Counted from the stretch's first letter, positions 1-9,607 are shown. The stretch: 64,000 bases of DNA from an uncultured Pseudomonadales bacterium (GCA_947489425.1 CANLDL010000006.1:1-64000), one strand, 5' to 3'. A program made the numbers and translations. Notes: a model not told the origin generated them from the sequence alone.

Positions 1-2924
1 CCCGCAGGCACCGGCGTATCCAAGGTTACGGTGTAGTCTGTGGTGGTCTCACCTTCGATCACACTCGCTGGACCCGCTAGCGTTACCAACACGGTATCAG
101 TATTGTCAGTAATAGTACCTAAGCCGCTATTATCAGTAATAATTGCCCCACCTGTGGGCGCACTTAACGCAACAGTAAAGTTTTCTGTTATCTCTGCAAA
201 ATTATCATTTAAGATAGGTACACTAATTTGCTGGCTAGTCTCACCAGGAGCAAAAGTTAACGTGCCTGCTGTAGCCGTGAAGTCACTTCCAGCAACTGCA
301 GTTCCATCAACGGTTGCAAAATCAACCTGCACAGTTGATGTAGATGTAGGAACCAAATTTACTGTAAATACTGCAAAGCCTCCATCTTCCGAAACTGTTG
401 GTGCGTCGCTAATATTTAATTCCGGGACTTCAGCAAGGCCATTAACCGTTATCGTAAATGTGGTAGTAGACGTATCACCATCGGCATCGGTTAGTGTATA
501 ACTGAAGATATCGGTTTCAACATCGCCCGCATTCAGGGCTTGAGCTGCCGCGTTGGTTACATAGGTATAGCTACCGTCTGCATTGATCGTAAGCGTACCA
601 AACGCCCCATCGATAGCTGTGGCTGCACCGACAGCTATATCGCCTGTAGCCACACCCGCTTGTACACCTGTAACAGTTGCGCTATCCGCACCTAGATTAT
701 CAGCAGTCGCATTATCACCTGTGATTACATTACCTTCGATACCAATATCATCTTCACTGACGGTACGCACATCAGCTACCGCTGTCGGCTCGGTATCCGT
801 CACACTAATAGTTAACGTACCGGTTGCGGTTGCACCATTAACATCTGTTACTAGGATGGCTAAACTTTCGGTTAAAACATCAACGGGGTTCCCAGCATCA
901 TCAAGATGTATGAGACTAGTGCCATTTGGGTCAAAGGTATAAGTCAATTCCCCAGTTGCCGCATCAAAACCTGTGATATTTAAAAGCCCATATCTTGTAT
1001 CACCTACTGTGACCGGGTTTGCCTCGGTAGCATTTAATAGAGGTATAAGTGGAATTGGATCTATGTCGCCAAACTGAATACTCGGCAGAGAATCACCCAA
1101 GCCATCAAAACTAGGATCAAATGGGTTGGCTAATGTGGAATCTGTTCCAGACTCATCAAAGATTGTTGCCGTATCCGATACTGTGCTAATTGTAAGAGGA
1201 GCGATCAGGTTTTGTGCATTAGAAACGCTGAGGGTTAAGGCCTCTGATGTTTCAAAGATCGTATCATCAACGAAAGTAAAGGTAATGGCCGGTGCATCTG
1301 TCTCACCTGCTGCAATTGCCACACTGGCGCCGTTGCTTACAAAGGCTGTGATCGCTGCCGCGGTATCAAGAGTTTGTACCGTTCCGCTCTGATCGGTAAA
1401 GACGATAGAGGCAATATCCTCCACACCCACTGTACCTAAATCCAATGCGATATCCACGGTCGTCGGTGCTGTTGCCGTGGCGCTCTGACTTACCACAAAT
1501 ACTGCCGTATTATTGCTCGTGCCTTCAACCGCATTACTATCGGTAGCAGCAACACTCACAACAGGTGCATCCCCCAGCCCATCACCCGGAATAGGGTCAC
1601 TAGGGTTATTACTGTCCTCATCAAATATTATTGCATCAGCTGTCGCCAAAGTCGGATCAATATTTAAGAATATTGGATTTAACGGGTCAGCATCATTGAT
1701 AGCTTCAACTAGACTTAACTCTAACGTCTCCGCTACTTCAAAGACCGCATCATCGACAAATGTTACCGTAATTGGTGCTGACTCTTGATCTCCAGCTGCA
1801 ATGGAAACAGTAATCAAAGCACTGTTAATTTCGGCAGGTGTGGAGAGGGTTTGAAAAACACCTGCGGCATCAGTAAAGGTAATCGATGCGATATCTTCTG
1901 CAGATACGCCCAATAAATTCAACGCCACTGTCGCTGTCGTCACACCAGCTGAGGGATCCGACTGACCTACCAAGAACTCTACAGTATTATTTGTTGTCCC
2001 TTCTACAGCTTCTAGATCTGTAGCAATAACCCCAACTTCTGGCCCAACACCTGGCGTAGGGCCTGAAGCCGCAGCAGCCAAGGCCGGTGCCGCAAGTGCA
2101 CTTGCCAGACTCAGTGGCGCTGCAGTAGGCGCAGCTAATGGGGCTATAGCGAAACTTAATGGTGCAGCTGTACTTGCCGATGTGGTCGTGGCACCAGTCA
2201 GAGCAGATGCGATAGCACTCAATGAGCTAATGGTAAAACTACCACTGACTCCACTTGAGTTCTCTGCGACAGTTATACTGCTATTATTGACTGCCAGGCT
2301 TGGAGGGGTAGTGGGCGGCGTTGTAGTGGTGTCATCGCCACCATTGAGAAGATTGTTGTCATCTAGGTCACCGAACTCATTAATTGGATCAATAATAGCC
2401 CGACCAAAAGTGGTTGTATCAAAACCACTCACAGGTAAAAGAGAATCACCTGTTCGCTGATAAAAAATAACAAAAGACGAATCTGCATCGCCATCGGAGC
2501 CAGCATTACCGACATTACCCGCGGCTGTAGGATCTAAAATGTCCTCAAGGCTTTGACCTTCAGCAATGGCTTGCTCTAGAGCTTCAAAGTCAACTGCATC
2601 GGCAGGATTTACAGGAGTCGCCTCATCAGTTTGAGCAACCTGCTGTAACGAATTGATATTATTAAAAAAGTCATAAGAAAGAGGAATTTGCTGGTTTTGG
2701 CCAAGCACAAGCACACCAGCGTCACCAAAAGAAGCGACTACTGCGCTATCGTCTCGACTAATCAGTGTATCATTAAGGTAGATTTTACTACCTTTCACTG
2801 CTTGAATTTCTTCGCCAGAGGCTCGTATTAGGGTAACATTTCCACTCGACTCAGATATTTCACCGCGCTCACGGGCGAACATCTCTGGAGTGACTGAAGA
2901 TACAGTTATGTTTCCGTCTGCCAT
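1..2924 (-). CDS. LapA-like giant RTX/biofilm adhesin, N-terminal part (runs off the window)
   Basis: At least 974 residues are visible and the frame stays open to the window edge, so the C-terminus (expected RTX repeats and secretion signal) is missing. Residues 1-130 resemble the LapA retention module, a small beta domain that plugs the outer-membrane pore. A TAAG motif at 133-136, after DP, matches the di-alanine site cut by LapG proteases. An Ala-rich linker (about 190-290) follows, then two repeats of about 159 residues (297-612), VCBS-like segments (about 612-826) and a Calx-beta-like domain (about 833-946) with the start of another. It is the last gene of the leftward secretion operon, 90 bases after tolC. 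ATG at 2924 is the only good start, with an AGG ribosome site just upstream. The family mediates surface attachment and is released when c-di-GMP falls. LapD and LapG are not in the window, so that control is inferred. Confidence 0.85.
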   Translation of the reverse strand, partial: MADGNITVSSVTPEMFARERGEISESSGNVTLIRASGEEIQAVKGSKIYLNDTLISRDDSAVVASFGDAGVLVLGQNQQIPLSYDFFNNINSLQQVAQTDEATPVNPADAVDFEALEQAIAEGQSLEDILDPTAAGNVGNAGSDGDADSSFVIFYQRTGDSLLPVSGFDTTTFGRAIIDPINEFGDLDDNNLLNGGDDTTTTPPTTPPSLAVNNSSITVAENSSGVSGSFTISSLSAIASALTGATTTSASTAAPLSFAIAPLAAPTAAPLSLASALAAPALAAAASGPTPGVGPEVGVIATDLEAVEGTTNNTVEFLVGQSDPSAGVTTATVALNLLGVSAEDIASITFTDAAGVFQTLSTPAEINSALITVSIAAGDQESAPITVTFVDDAVFEVAETLELSLVEAINDADPLNPIFLNIDPTLATADAIIFDEDSNNPSDPIPGDGLGDAPVVSVAATDSNAVEGTSNNTAVFVVSQSATATAPTTVDIALDLGTVGVEDIASIVFTDQSGTVQTLDTAAAITAFVSNGASVAIAAGETDAPAITFTFVDDTIFETSEALTLSVSNAQNLIAPLTISTVSDTATIFDESGTDSTLANPFDPSFDGLGDSLPSIQFGDIDPIPLIPLLNATEANPVTVGDTRYGLLNITGFDAATGELTYTFDPNGTSLIHLDDAGNPVDVLTESLAILVTDVNGATATGTLTISVTDTEPTAVADVRTVSEDDIGIEGNVITGDNATADNLGADSATVTGVQAGVATGDIAVGAATAIDGAFGTLTINADGSYTYVTNAAAQALNAGDVETDIFSYTLTDADGDTSTTTFTITVNGLAEVPELNISDAPTVSEDGGFAVFTVNLVPTSTSTVQVDFATVDGTAVAGSDFTATAGTLTFAPGETSQQISVPILNDNFAEITENFTVALSAPTGGAIITDNSGLGTITDNTDTVLVTLAGPASVIEGETTTDYTVTLDTPVPA
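1092..2039 (-). repeat. Two tandem adhesin repeats of about 159 codons
   Basis: Inside the adhesin, residues about 297-455 and 456-612 align with each other. Both begin with an ATD..AVEGT-NNT motif, carry the phrases EDIASI.FTD and TFVDD..FE..E.L.LS, and end with DGLGD. They are diverged at DNA level, so this is an old duplication. The fold is probably Calx-beta or an immunoglobulin-like extender domain. Confidence 0.7.
2517..2534 (-). other. LapG-type protease cleavage motif (DPTAAG) in the adhesin
   Basis: The codons spell D-P-T-A-A-G with the two alanines at residues 134 and 135. In Pseudomonas LapA the periplasmic cysteine protease LapG cuts between two alanines of such a motif, at about residue 108. 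The position, just after the retention domain and before the low-complexity linker, is as expected. Cleavage here is inferred from the motif only. Confidence 0.65.
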
Positions 2925-3014
2925 AATTACCTCTAAATTAAATACACTATTGCCCAATAAATATTATTGGACATAAAAACAATGAGCACAAATACCGTTT
3001 TGTTCTTAAATCGA

Positions 3015-4307
3015 TTATTTTATACCCAAGGCATTTGTTAGATTTCCTTCTGCCTGCACAACCCTAAATTGGGCAAATAATCGGTCATAGTCTGCATTTA
3101 AGAAATTACTTTTAGCATCTAGCACTTCATTTTCTGTATTTAGCAGATCTAGCAATGAACGCTTACCGATATTAAATTGCTTAGCATAGGCTTCGCGAGT
3201 CGCAACAACTGAGTCAACATAGGTGGTTAAAAGTTCTATTTGTCGATCTGTAAACTCATAGGCACTCCAAGATAAGCGCAGACCTTCTTCTACCTGTCTT
3301 TTTGTTGTTGCCCGTATCTCTTGAGCTTCACCCAAAAGCTCAGCGGTTTGATTTTTTCTAGCGGTACCCGCACCACCATTGTAAATATTGTAACGAAGGC
3401 GCAGAGCGATAACCCAGTCTTCGTTTGTACCTTCAACGCCGTCGATATCTTCGTTAATAGTACGATCACCCTCTAAAGTAATCACTGGGCGAAAAGCACT
3501 TTTACTCGCACGGTGCTGAGCCTTGGCTTCTTCGATGTCGGCATCTGCTGATTTAAGCTGGGGATTATTTTCAAAAGCCGTCAAAAGAGATGTTTCAACG
3601 GAATCGACTAGAGTAATGGATTGCGGGCGCTCCATAGTGCTTGCCTCAGGCAAGTAGCCAACAACACCATAAAAATTACTTATCGCATCCTGAAGATTAT
3701 TTTGACCTGCAATGTAATTACTTTGAGCAAGGGCAAGCCGTGCAGCTATTTGATCGAGATCTGAGCGGCTACCCACACCCGCCTGACTACGCAATAGCAT
3801 TTGGTCATAGATATTTTGGTGTGCGTCTAAAGAGTTACCAAGCAACTCAAGCAATTCTGACTGCCTAAGGGCATTAATGTAGACTTCAGCAACTCGTAAC
3901 GCCGTTACCTCTTCTGTGGCGATAGTTTCAAAAAGCTGGCTATTATAACGCGCCTTTTGACGATCAACTTCACTAGAGGTCGCGTCACCATCATAGATTA
4001 ACTGTCTAAGCCTTAACGCACTCTCTCTACGAGTTAACTCAACGTTACTTCCACCAGTAGCGGGAGATTCGGTACCCTCCCGACCTATACCTAGCTCTAA
4101 GTCCAAACTTGGAAGATAACCTGCTTTGGCACCACGAATTTCATGCTTACGAGAACGCAGCTGCTTACGGGATGCAAGGAGCTCGGGATTAGTTTTTAAG
4201 GTATGCTCAACAACCTGCTCCAATGTGAGAGCCTGAGCCGAAAGGGTTACTACAAATAAACCAGTAATTGGCAGTATTGCAGAAACGAGTATCTTTATTA
4301 TCTTCAC
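3015..4307 (-). CDS. TolC-family outer membrane protein (LapE-like)
   Basis: A 430-residue outer-membrane channel of the TolC/OEP family, the exit duct of a type I secretion system. It starts with a signal peptide (residues 1 to about 26, ending SAQA) followed by LTLEQVVEHTLKTNPELLA, the usual start of the first coiled-coil helix of the family. Two OEP halves follow, and the second has the typical RYNIYNGGAG segment. It lies between the membrane fusion protein gene and the adhesin gene on the same strand, so its dedicated cargo is very likely the adhesin. The 191-base gap before it contains two CRP-type sites, which suggests that tolC and the adhesin have their own promoter. Confidence 0.92.
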   Translation of the reverse strand: MKIIKILVSAILPITGLFVVTLSAQALTLEQVVEHTLKTNPELLASRKQLRSRKHEIRGAKAGYLPSLDLELGIGREGTESPATGGSNVELTRRESALRLRQLIYDGDATSSEVDRQKARYNSQLFETIATEEVTALRVAEVYINALRQSELLELLGNSLDAHQNIYDQMLLRSQAGVGSRSDLDQIAARLALAQSNYIAGQNNLQDAISNFYGVVGYLPEASTMERPQSITLVDSVETSLLTAFENNPQLKSADADIEEAKAQHRASKSAFRPVITLEGDRTINEDIDGVEGTNEDWVIALRLRYNIYNGGAGTARKNQTAELLGEAQEIRATTKRQVEEGLRLSWSAYEFTDRQIELLTTYVDSVVATREAYAKQFNIGKRSLLDLLNTENEVLDAKSNFLNADYDRLFAQFRVVQAEGNLTNALGIK

Positions 4308-4329
4308 TATAAAATCCCTAAAACAAAAT

Positions 4330-4345
4330 TGTGACGCATATCACA
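4330..4345. promoter_or_regulatory. CRP/Vfr-type operator, proximal copy
   Basis: TGTGA-CGCATA-TCACA is a perfect CRP half-site pair with 6-base spacing. Its centre is about 30 bases upstream of the tolC ATG. If the main promoter uses the distal site, this copy would overlap the transcription start and could repress. Confidence 0.75.
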
Positions 4346-4369
4346 TTTTACACCATAATTTGAAAAAAG

Positions 4370-4385
4370 TGTGACATAAGTCACA
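4370..4385. promoter_or_regulatory. CRP/Vfr-type operator, distal copy
   Basis: TGTGA-CATAAG-TCACA is a second perfect CRP palindrome exactly 40 bases from the first. The repeat extends beyond the palindrome (TCACATTTTACACC follows both). Read leftward, a TAAAAT hexamer at 4345-4350 could be a -10 element, putting this site near -40, the class II activator position. Confidence 0.75.
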
Positions 4386-4498
4386 TTTTACACCGTAGTT
4401 TTACAGATACATAATTCTACAACACCTAACCCATATCAATTATTCATTAAATAATAAAATATTTGTCATAAAATCAAGGATCTATAAAGGTAACGCAA

Positions 4499-5863
4499 TT
4501 ATCGTTCCCTTAGTGCAAGCTGTTTTGTCTTTAATATTGGCTTTAAGATGTAATCTAACACTGTCTTTTTACCTGTTAACACATCTACATTCACCGTCAT
4601 ACCAGGGATAATAGGCAAAGGATCAACTTCGCTACCCAAGAAGGAGGTCTCAGTTTCTATCTGAACAAGATAAAAGCTTTCGCCCTCTTCATCCAAAATA
4701 GTATCTGGGCTGATATTCACGACCTTACCTTGCAAACCGCCATGTATTGCAAAATCGTAGGCAGTAAATTTTACCGTTGCTTTTTGACCAGGGTGCATAA
4801 ATGCAATATCCGCAGGGCGAATCTTTGTCTCTATAAGCAAACTATCCTCAGAGGGAACAATCTCTAATAGATCCATACCTGGCTGAACAACTCCTCCCAA
4901 AGTTTTAACAAACAACTGTTTTATCGTGCCAGTTACAGGTGATTTAACTAAGCGGCGATCTACCTGGTCAACAATCGCTTGTGCCGACTCCTGCAAACGA
5001 GACAATTCTGACTTAACATCGTTGTACTCTGATTGCGCCTCACTTTTAAACGCAGACTCCTGAGCAGTTAACGTTTGCTCAAGCTCAACCAAAGAGGCTT
5101 GAATTCTCGGTGTAGATAATTTAACCGACTCTAGCTCACCTTCTAAGTCATTTGCCTGACGTTGCAACCTTAAAAGCTCAACCTGAGAAACAGCACCTTC
5201 AGCAACAAGAGGTTGTGTAAGATCCAACTCCCTTTTAAGCAAGCGATAACTACGGCTAAGCTGCCTAGCTCTTGCTGCTAATTCTGACAGTTCCTGCTTC
5301 TTTTGTGTAATTTGTTGCTGGATAACCTGACTACTGGCTAGATTTTCTCGCTGACGTGCAGCGTAGAGTGCTTTTTCTGCATAAACGGTTATCTCAGGAA
5401 CAGACTTTAATAGCTGAGACTCAGGAAATGACTCGCCTTTGGCCTCCGCCCCCAGACGAGCGGCTTTTGCCTCTAGCTGGTACTGATTAACTTCTGACTC
5501 ACGCAACGATGACGAAAAACCAACACCATCAAGACGTATTACCGACTCCCCACGTTTAACGATTTGCCCCTCCCTAACAAAGACCTCAGCGACAATACCG
5601 CCCTCTAAGTTTTGCACGAGCTGAACAGACCTTGACGGAATAACACGTCCTTCACCACGAGTAAATTCATCGATATCCGCAAATGCAGCCCATGCAACAA
5701 TGCTGACAACAAACACCATGATCATCCAAAGCAACTGCTGACCACCACGAGGGGACTGATACAAAACAGCCGCCGCTGCCGATGACGCAAAGGATAAATC
5801 CTCCTCATGAATAGGTTTATTATCTTCAGGTGGAGGAATGGTAGAGCTAGGCTTGAGCGACAC
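4499..5863 (-). CDS. HlyD-family membrane fusion protein of type I secretion (LapC-like)
   Basis: A 454-residue periplasmic adaptor linking the ABC exporter to the TolC channel. There is a short cytoplasmic tail, one membrane helix at about residues 44-62, then the conserved stretch GEGRVIPS..VQ..QNLEGGIV with a lipoyl-like half. Long coiled coils span about 125-300, and a second lipoyl and beta-barrel half (VKSPVTGTIKQL) leads to the conserved PGMTVNVDV.TGKKTVLDYILKP C-terminus. It overlaps the end of the ABC gene by 17 bases, so the two are translated together. The HlyD/LapC assignment is firm; the adhesin as cargo comes from gene context. Confidence 0.93.
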   Translation of the reverse strand: MSLKPSSTIPPPEDNKPIHEEDLSFASSAAAAVLYQSPRGGQQLLWMIMVFVVSIVAWAAFADIDEFTRGEGRVIPSRSVQLVQNLEGGIVAEVFVREGQIVKRGESVIRLDGVGFSSSLRESEVNQYQLEAKAARLGAEAKGESFPESQLLKSVPEITVYAEKALYAARQRENLASSQVIQQQITQKKQELSELAARARQLSRSYRLLKRELDLTQPLVAEGAVSQVELLRLQRQANDLEGELESVKLSTPRIQASLVELEQTLTAQESAFKSEAQSEYNDVKSELSRLQESAQAIVDQVDRRLVKSPVTGTIKQLFVKTLGGVVQPGMDLLEIVPSEDSLLIETKIRPADIAFMHPGQKATVKFTAYDFAIHGGLQGKVVNISPDTILDEEGESFYLVQIETETSFLGSEVDPLPIIPGMTVNVDVLTGKKTVLDYILKPILKTKQLALRER

Positions 5864-8057
5864 GGAGCTGACCTTTTTTTAGTGCATCAAGTACAGATTC
5901 TTTTTGCCCATCTGCGATGAGTTTGCCACCGTCAAGTACAATCACACGATCAACAAGTGATAGTAGCGATGTCTTATGTGTAACCAATACAACCGTTGAA
6001 TCTTTTAGTGCTGTGGATAAATTCTGTTTAATTAATAACTCGGTACTATTATCCATACCGCTGGTTGGCTCGTCCATAAGGCACATAGATGGATTACCCA
6101 GCAAAGCACGTGCAATACCAATACTTTGCCTCTGACCACCAGAAAGCGCTTGACCACGCTCACCTACAGGGCGATCAAAGCCTAAGGGATGCCTATCAAC
6201 AAACTCTTTAACACCTGCTATTTCGGCTATATTGAGAACATCGGCATCCTCGGTATTTGGGGCGCCGTACACAATATTTGACTTAACCGACCCGGCAAAC
6301 AAAATAACATCTTGCGGGACATGCCCAATATGCGCTCGCAAATCTGCTGGATCTATTTGCTGGCTATCAATACCATCAAATAAGATGCTACCTTGCGTAG
6401 GCTGATAAAGCCCTAATAGTAATTTTTGAATGGTTGATTTACCTGACCCAATCCGCCCAATAATCGCGACTTTCTCACCAGGCTTTATAGTAAAAGATAC
6501 GTTATCTAATGCTGCTTGCTTTTCTTCCGGGTAGTTAAACGTTACTTTATTAAAATGAATAGCCCCTTCAAAACTGGGACGTTTAACAAAGGGCTTTTCT
6601 GGATCACGCTCTTGTGTTTTTGCAACGATATCGTCAAGTGCAGATAACGCCGTTTTGGTTTGGTCGTAATTAACAAGTAATGTGGCAATTTGAGCAATTG
6701 GCCCTAACGCACGGCCTGCCAACATTACCGATGCAATCAGCGCACCCATGGTTAATTCTCGCTCTGCAATTAAATAAACACCCACAATAACAATAATTAC
6801 ATTAGCAAGCTGCTGAATAAAGCCGGAAAACAAAGTAACCGAGAGAGAGAGCATACGCATTCGCTGCCCCCAGTGCGCAATGTGTCCGACAGACTTCTCC
6901 CAAAGGCGCTGCAAAAACCCCTCTGCGCCCAATACTTTTACAGACTCCAGCCCCACAAGCGATTCTATGAGTACTGAATTTTTCTGAGCTGAGGCGACAA
7001 ATGTCTGCTCGATCGCATTTTTTATTGGCTTTTGCATTAACAGGCTATAAATCAACGTGATAGGTATCGCTATAATAGGCACCCATACCAGAGGTCCACC
7101 CACATAATAAATAACCAGCAAAAACAAGAATATAAAGGGAATATCAACAAGCGCAGCAATACTGGATGAGGTATAAAAATTCCTGACACTATCGAATTCA
7201 CGAAATTGACTAGCGAAGGAACCTATAGAGCTCGGCCGCTCATCATAACGAGTGCCTAAAACACGCTCATATAAAAAGCCTGAAAGGATAATATCTGATT
7301 TCTTGCCTGCAACCTCTATAAAATACCCTCGCAAGCCTTTAAGGACAATATCAAATAAATACACCACAAAAACGCCCACAGCAAGTACCCAAAGCGTCTC
7401 AATTGCTTGGTTGGGTACAACCCGGTCGTAGACATTCATCACAAATAAAGGGGTTGCAATGGCAAATAAATTGATGAAAAGCGAGGCAAACAGAACGTCG
7501 CGATAAATTCTCCAAGAAGATTTCATCACTGACCAAAACCAATGGTCCGTTTTTTTCTTAGATACTGAATCCTCAACCGAATCAAAGCGCAATTCTGCTT
7601 TCACATAGATACTAAAGCCTGAGTACAAGCGATTTAATTTGTCAAAACTAATTTCACGCTCAATATCCCCATCACTGGTAGTCTCGATGATGGTTGCACT
7701 ATCCTTGACCTTATCAACACTATTTAAAACGACAGCTTTATTGGCTTTTAGCAGTAAAACTATCGGTAGGACAATCGTAGATATATCGGGTAAATCACGC
7801 CGAACCACTTTAGCCTCAAGGCCTGCACGTGTTGCTGCACGTACAAATAACTCGGGCGTCAGACGCTGATCAACTAAGGGCAAGCCTGATAACAGCGTTG
7901 TCTCAGAGCAAGGGGAATCTTTTAAGCGCGTCATTTGCAACAAACAAATCAACAGCTCGTCTCGCAACGTCGGAGTTTGGCCAGACGTATCTTTAACGAC
8001 GGCCTCACCTATTGCTTCAGAGATTGTCGAATCCTCTTTGGATTCTTGCTGTGGCAT
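5847..8057 (-). CDS. Type I secretion ABC transporter with C39-like domain (LapB-like)
   Basis: A 736-residue ATPase-permease driving one-step export of the adhesin. Order: an N-terminal C39-peptidase-like domain (about 30-160) without a recognisable DCG catalytic motif, as in exporters that bind but do not cut their cargo; a six-helix membrane domain (about 185-460); and a nucleotide-binding domain with Walker A GRIGSGKST, signature LSGGQRQ and Walker B CLMDEPT. It is the first gene of the leftward operon lapB-lapC-tolC-adhesin. A GGAGTG ribosome site sits before the ATG at 8057. The promoter must lie in the 126-base divergent gap shared with the small gene at 8184. Confidence 0.94.
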   Translation of the reverse strand: MPQQESKEDSTISEAIGEAVVKDTSGQTPTLRDELLICLLQMTRLKDSPCSETTLLSGLPLVDQRLTPELFVRAATRAGLEAKVVRRDLPDISTIVLPIVLLLKANKAVVLNSVDKVKDSATIIETTSDGDIEREISFDKLNRLYSGFSIYVKAELRFDSVEDSVSKKKTDHWFWSVMKSSWRIYRDVLFASLFINLFAIATPLFVMNVYDRVVPNQAIETLWVLAVGVFVVYLFDIVLKGLRGYFIEVAGKKSDIILSGFLYERVLGTRYDERPSSIGSFASQFREFDSVRNFYTSSSIAALVDIPFIFLFLLVIYYVGGPLVWVPIIAIPITLIYSLLMQKPIKNAIEQTFVASAQKNSVLIESLVGLESVKVLGAEGFLQRLWEKSVGHIAHWGQRMRMLSLSVTLFSGFIQQLANVIIVIVGVYLIAERELTMGALIASVMLAGRALGPIAQIATLLVNYDQTKTALSALDDIVAKTQERDPEKPFVKRPSFEGAIHFNKVTFNYPEEKQAALDNVSFTIKPGEKVAIIGRIGSGKSTIQKLLLGLYQPTQGSILFDGIDSQQIDPADLRAHIGHVPQDVILFAGSVKSNIVYGAPNTEDADVLNIAEIAGVKEFVDRHPLGFDRPVGERGQALSGGQRQSIGIARALLGNPSMCLMDEPTSGMDNSTELLIKQNLSTALKDSTVVLVTHKTSLLSLVDRVIVLDGGKLIADGQKESVLDALKKGQLRVAQA

Positions 8058-8183
8058 TTAATCACTCCAAAAATAGATAGTTTTATTATAAGACTATGAA
8101 TATACTGAAAATTTTAGTCTACTCTATAATAAATACAATATAGCAAACGTAACTCACGCCCTTATCCAAACGAGCGAAGCACC

Positions 8184-8522
8184 ATGCCCTATATAAAGCG
8201 TAACTCTAACGGCTCCATTGACTCTCTAGGCTTAAGCCTAAGCGATGAACATCCCGAATATATTGCCGCTACGGACTATGAACTCATTGATTTTCTTTCG
8301 TTCAATAATGAAGCAGAGCTATCCATGCATGCTTTGGCTGAATCAGATAGAGATATTGCTCGCGTTACCGAAGATTTAATTCATCTACTTATTAGCAAAA
8401 ATCTCATACTGTTTACAGAGCTACCGCCAGCAGTACAACAAAAAATACTCGGTAGAGAAAAGCTCCGCTCCAGTATCAGTGGCGATATCGATAATTTTTT
8501 AATTGACGATGAATCACTATAA
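8184..8522 (+). CDS. Small conserved acidic protein (family sometimes misnamed tryptophan synthase beta-like)
   Basis: A 112-residue soluble protein beginning MPYIKRNSNGSI. Central motif: a run of acidic and hydrophobic residues around RDIARVTEDLIHLLISKN, then F.ELP.AVQQKIL.R. I recognise this pattern from small proteins of Pseudomonas and relatives that databases sometimes label tryptophan synthase subunit beta-like; it has none of the features of that enzyme. No signal peptide or membrane helix. It is read divergently from the adhesin exporter operon. Function unknown. Confidence 0.75.
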   Translation: MPYIKRNSNGSIDSLGLSLSDEHPEYIAATDYELIDFLSFNNEAELSMHALAESDRDIARVTEDLIHLLISKNLILFTELPPAVQQKILGREKLRSSISGDIDNFLIDDESL

Positions 8523-8791
8523 TACATACTTAACAAATTACATTAAGTTTTACCTGTAAACCATTAAAAAATTCAATTTTTTTCGTTTACGAGGGTAATT
8601 TGATGATTTTGAGGGCTTGGAAACATATATTGAAAACGACACCCCAGTAAAACATGTCACTAAAAGACAAAAAGTGACAATTTTTTACCTTAAACCTGCA
8701 AATACTTACATTTGAGTTTTCACCCGAAAAGCACCTAGGAGAATAGCAAATAAAGAACTCACTATGGCTGGCAAAGCACGCAAAATGCGCC
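8523..8791. other. Non-coding gap between the small protein gene and cobS
   Basis: This 269-base A+T-rich stretch separates two convergent genes. I see no convincing terminator and no gene. A 21-codon reading frame at 8764-8829 was considered and rejected. Confidence 0.5.
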
Positions 8792-9583
8792 TTAAGACAG
8801 TTGTAATAGATAGATCAAAAGCAATATAAATACTTCACTAGTTTCTATCAATGCGCCCACACAATCACCCACAAAACCATCGATGCGTTTTAACCAGAAA
8901 CTACGCCAAAACAGCAACCATAAAAACAAGGTAGTAAATAGCAGTAAAAACCACCCAAATGGGAGAAGAACAAAGAAAAAGAAAGATACAGCAAGCAGCA
9001 TCAATAACACTGTCATTTTTGGTATACATTTAACCAAGTCCAGTGCCAGCCCACTGGCTCTAGCATAGGGAGTAGTCGCTATATAACAGGATGCTAGTAG
9101 TCTTGACAGAATCAGCATGGTGACTAATGACAGCAATAGGCTATCCATTAATTGAGACAATAAAATCACCTTACTCAGCACAACCACAATTAAAACCACA
9201 ACAGCCATAGGGCCTGCTCTGGGGTCTTTAAAAATAGATAGTATTTTCTCCTTGCGCTGTTTGTTGACATCACTTTTAGGCAATGAATGCGCTGCATATG
9301 CCGCATCCGCAGCATCCGCTAGACCATCTAGATGTATGGCCCCTGTTAACAAAACTGATAAAACCACGACAATAGTAGCCCCCACTAAAGGGGCCACACT
9401 ATTTGGCAAGAGGGCATATATGCCATAAATAATACATGCTAACAACAAACCAACTAGTGGATAGTACATAACAGACAAGCTTTGATCTTTCTCGCTCCAA
9501 TGGCTCGGTAAATATTTAGTAACCGGCAGGCTTGTCATTAAAGAAAGGGCCATACAAAAAGGTGTTAGATTATTTTTAAGCAC
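8792..9583 (-). CDS. cobS: Adenosylcobinamide-GDP ribazoletransferase (cobalamin synthase)
   Basis: A 263-residue integral membrane enzyme joining adenosylcobinamide-GDP to alpha-ribazole to give adenosylcobalamin. It begins near FCMALSLMTSLPV, has the motif HLDGLADAADA at about residues 84-94, the characteristic acidic CobS site, followed by KDPRAGPMAVV, and several hydrophobic helices. The start used is GTG at 9583; an ATG ten codons later is possible. It is the last gene of the leftward cob cluster, 24 bases after the phosphatase gene. Confidence 0.93.
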   Translation of the reverse strand: MLKNNLTPFCMALSLMTSLPVTKYLPSHWSEKDQSLSVMYYPLVGLLLACIIYGIYALLPNSVAPLVGATIVVVLSVLLTGAIHLDGLADAADAAYAAHSLPKSDVNKQRKEKILSIFKDPRAGPMAVVVLIVVVLSKVILLSQLMDSLLLSLVTMLILSRLLASCYIATTPYARASGLALDLVKCIPKMTVLLMLLAVSFFFFVLLPFGWFLLLFTTLFLWLLFWRSFWLKRIDGFVGDCVGALIETSEVFILLLIYLLQLS

Positions 9584-9607
9584 TGGATGACCTATAAGAA
9601 ATATAGT

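Noticed and set aside
40..2460. Several open frames on the + strand
   Set aside because: They are antisense shadows of the repetitive adhesin gene; their products are Val/Ser/Ala-rich with no family pattern and no ribosome sites.
8764..8829. A 21-codon frame (MAGKARKMRLK...)
   Set aside because: Very short, with the AGGAG too far upstream, and it overlaps the end of cobS. Not enough to call a gene.
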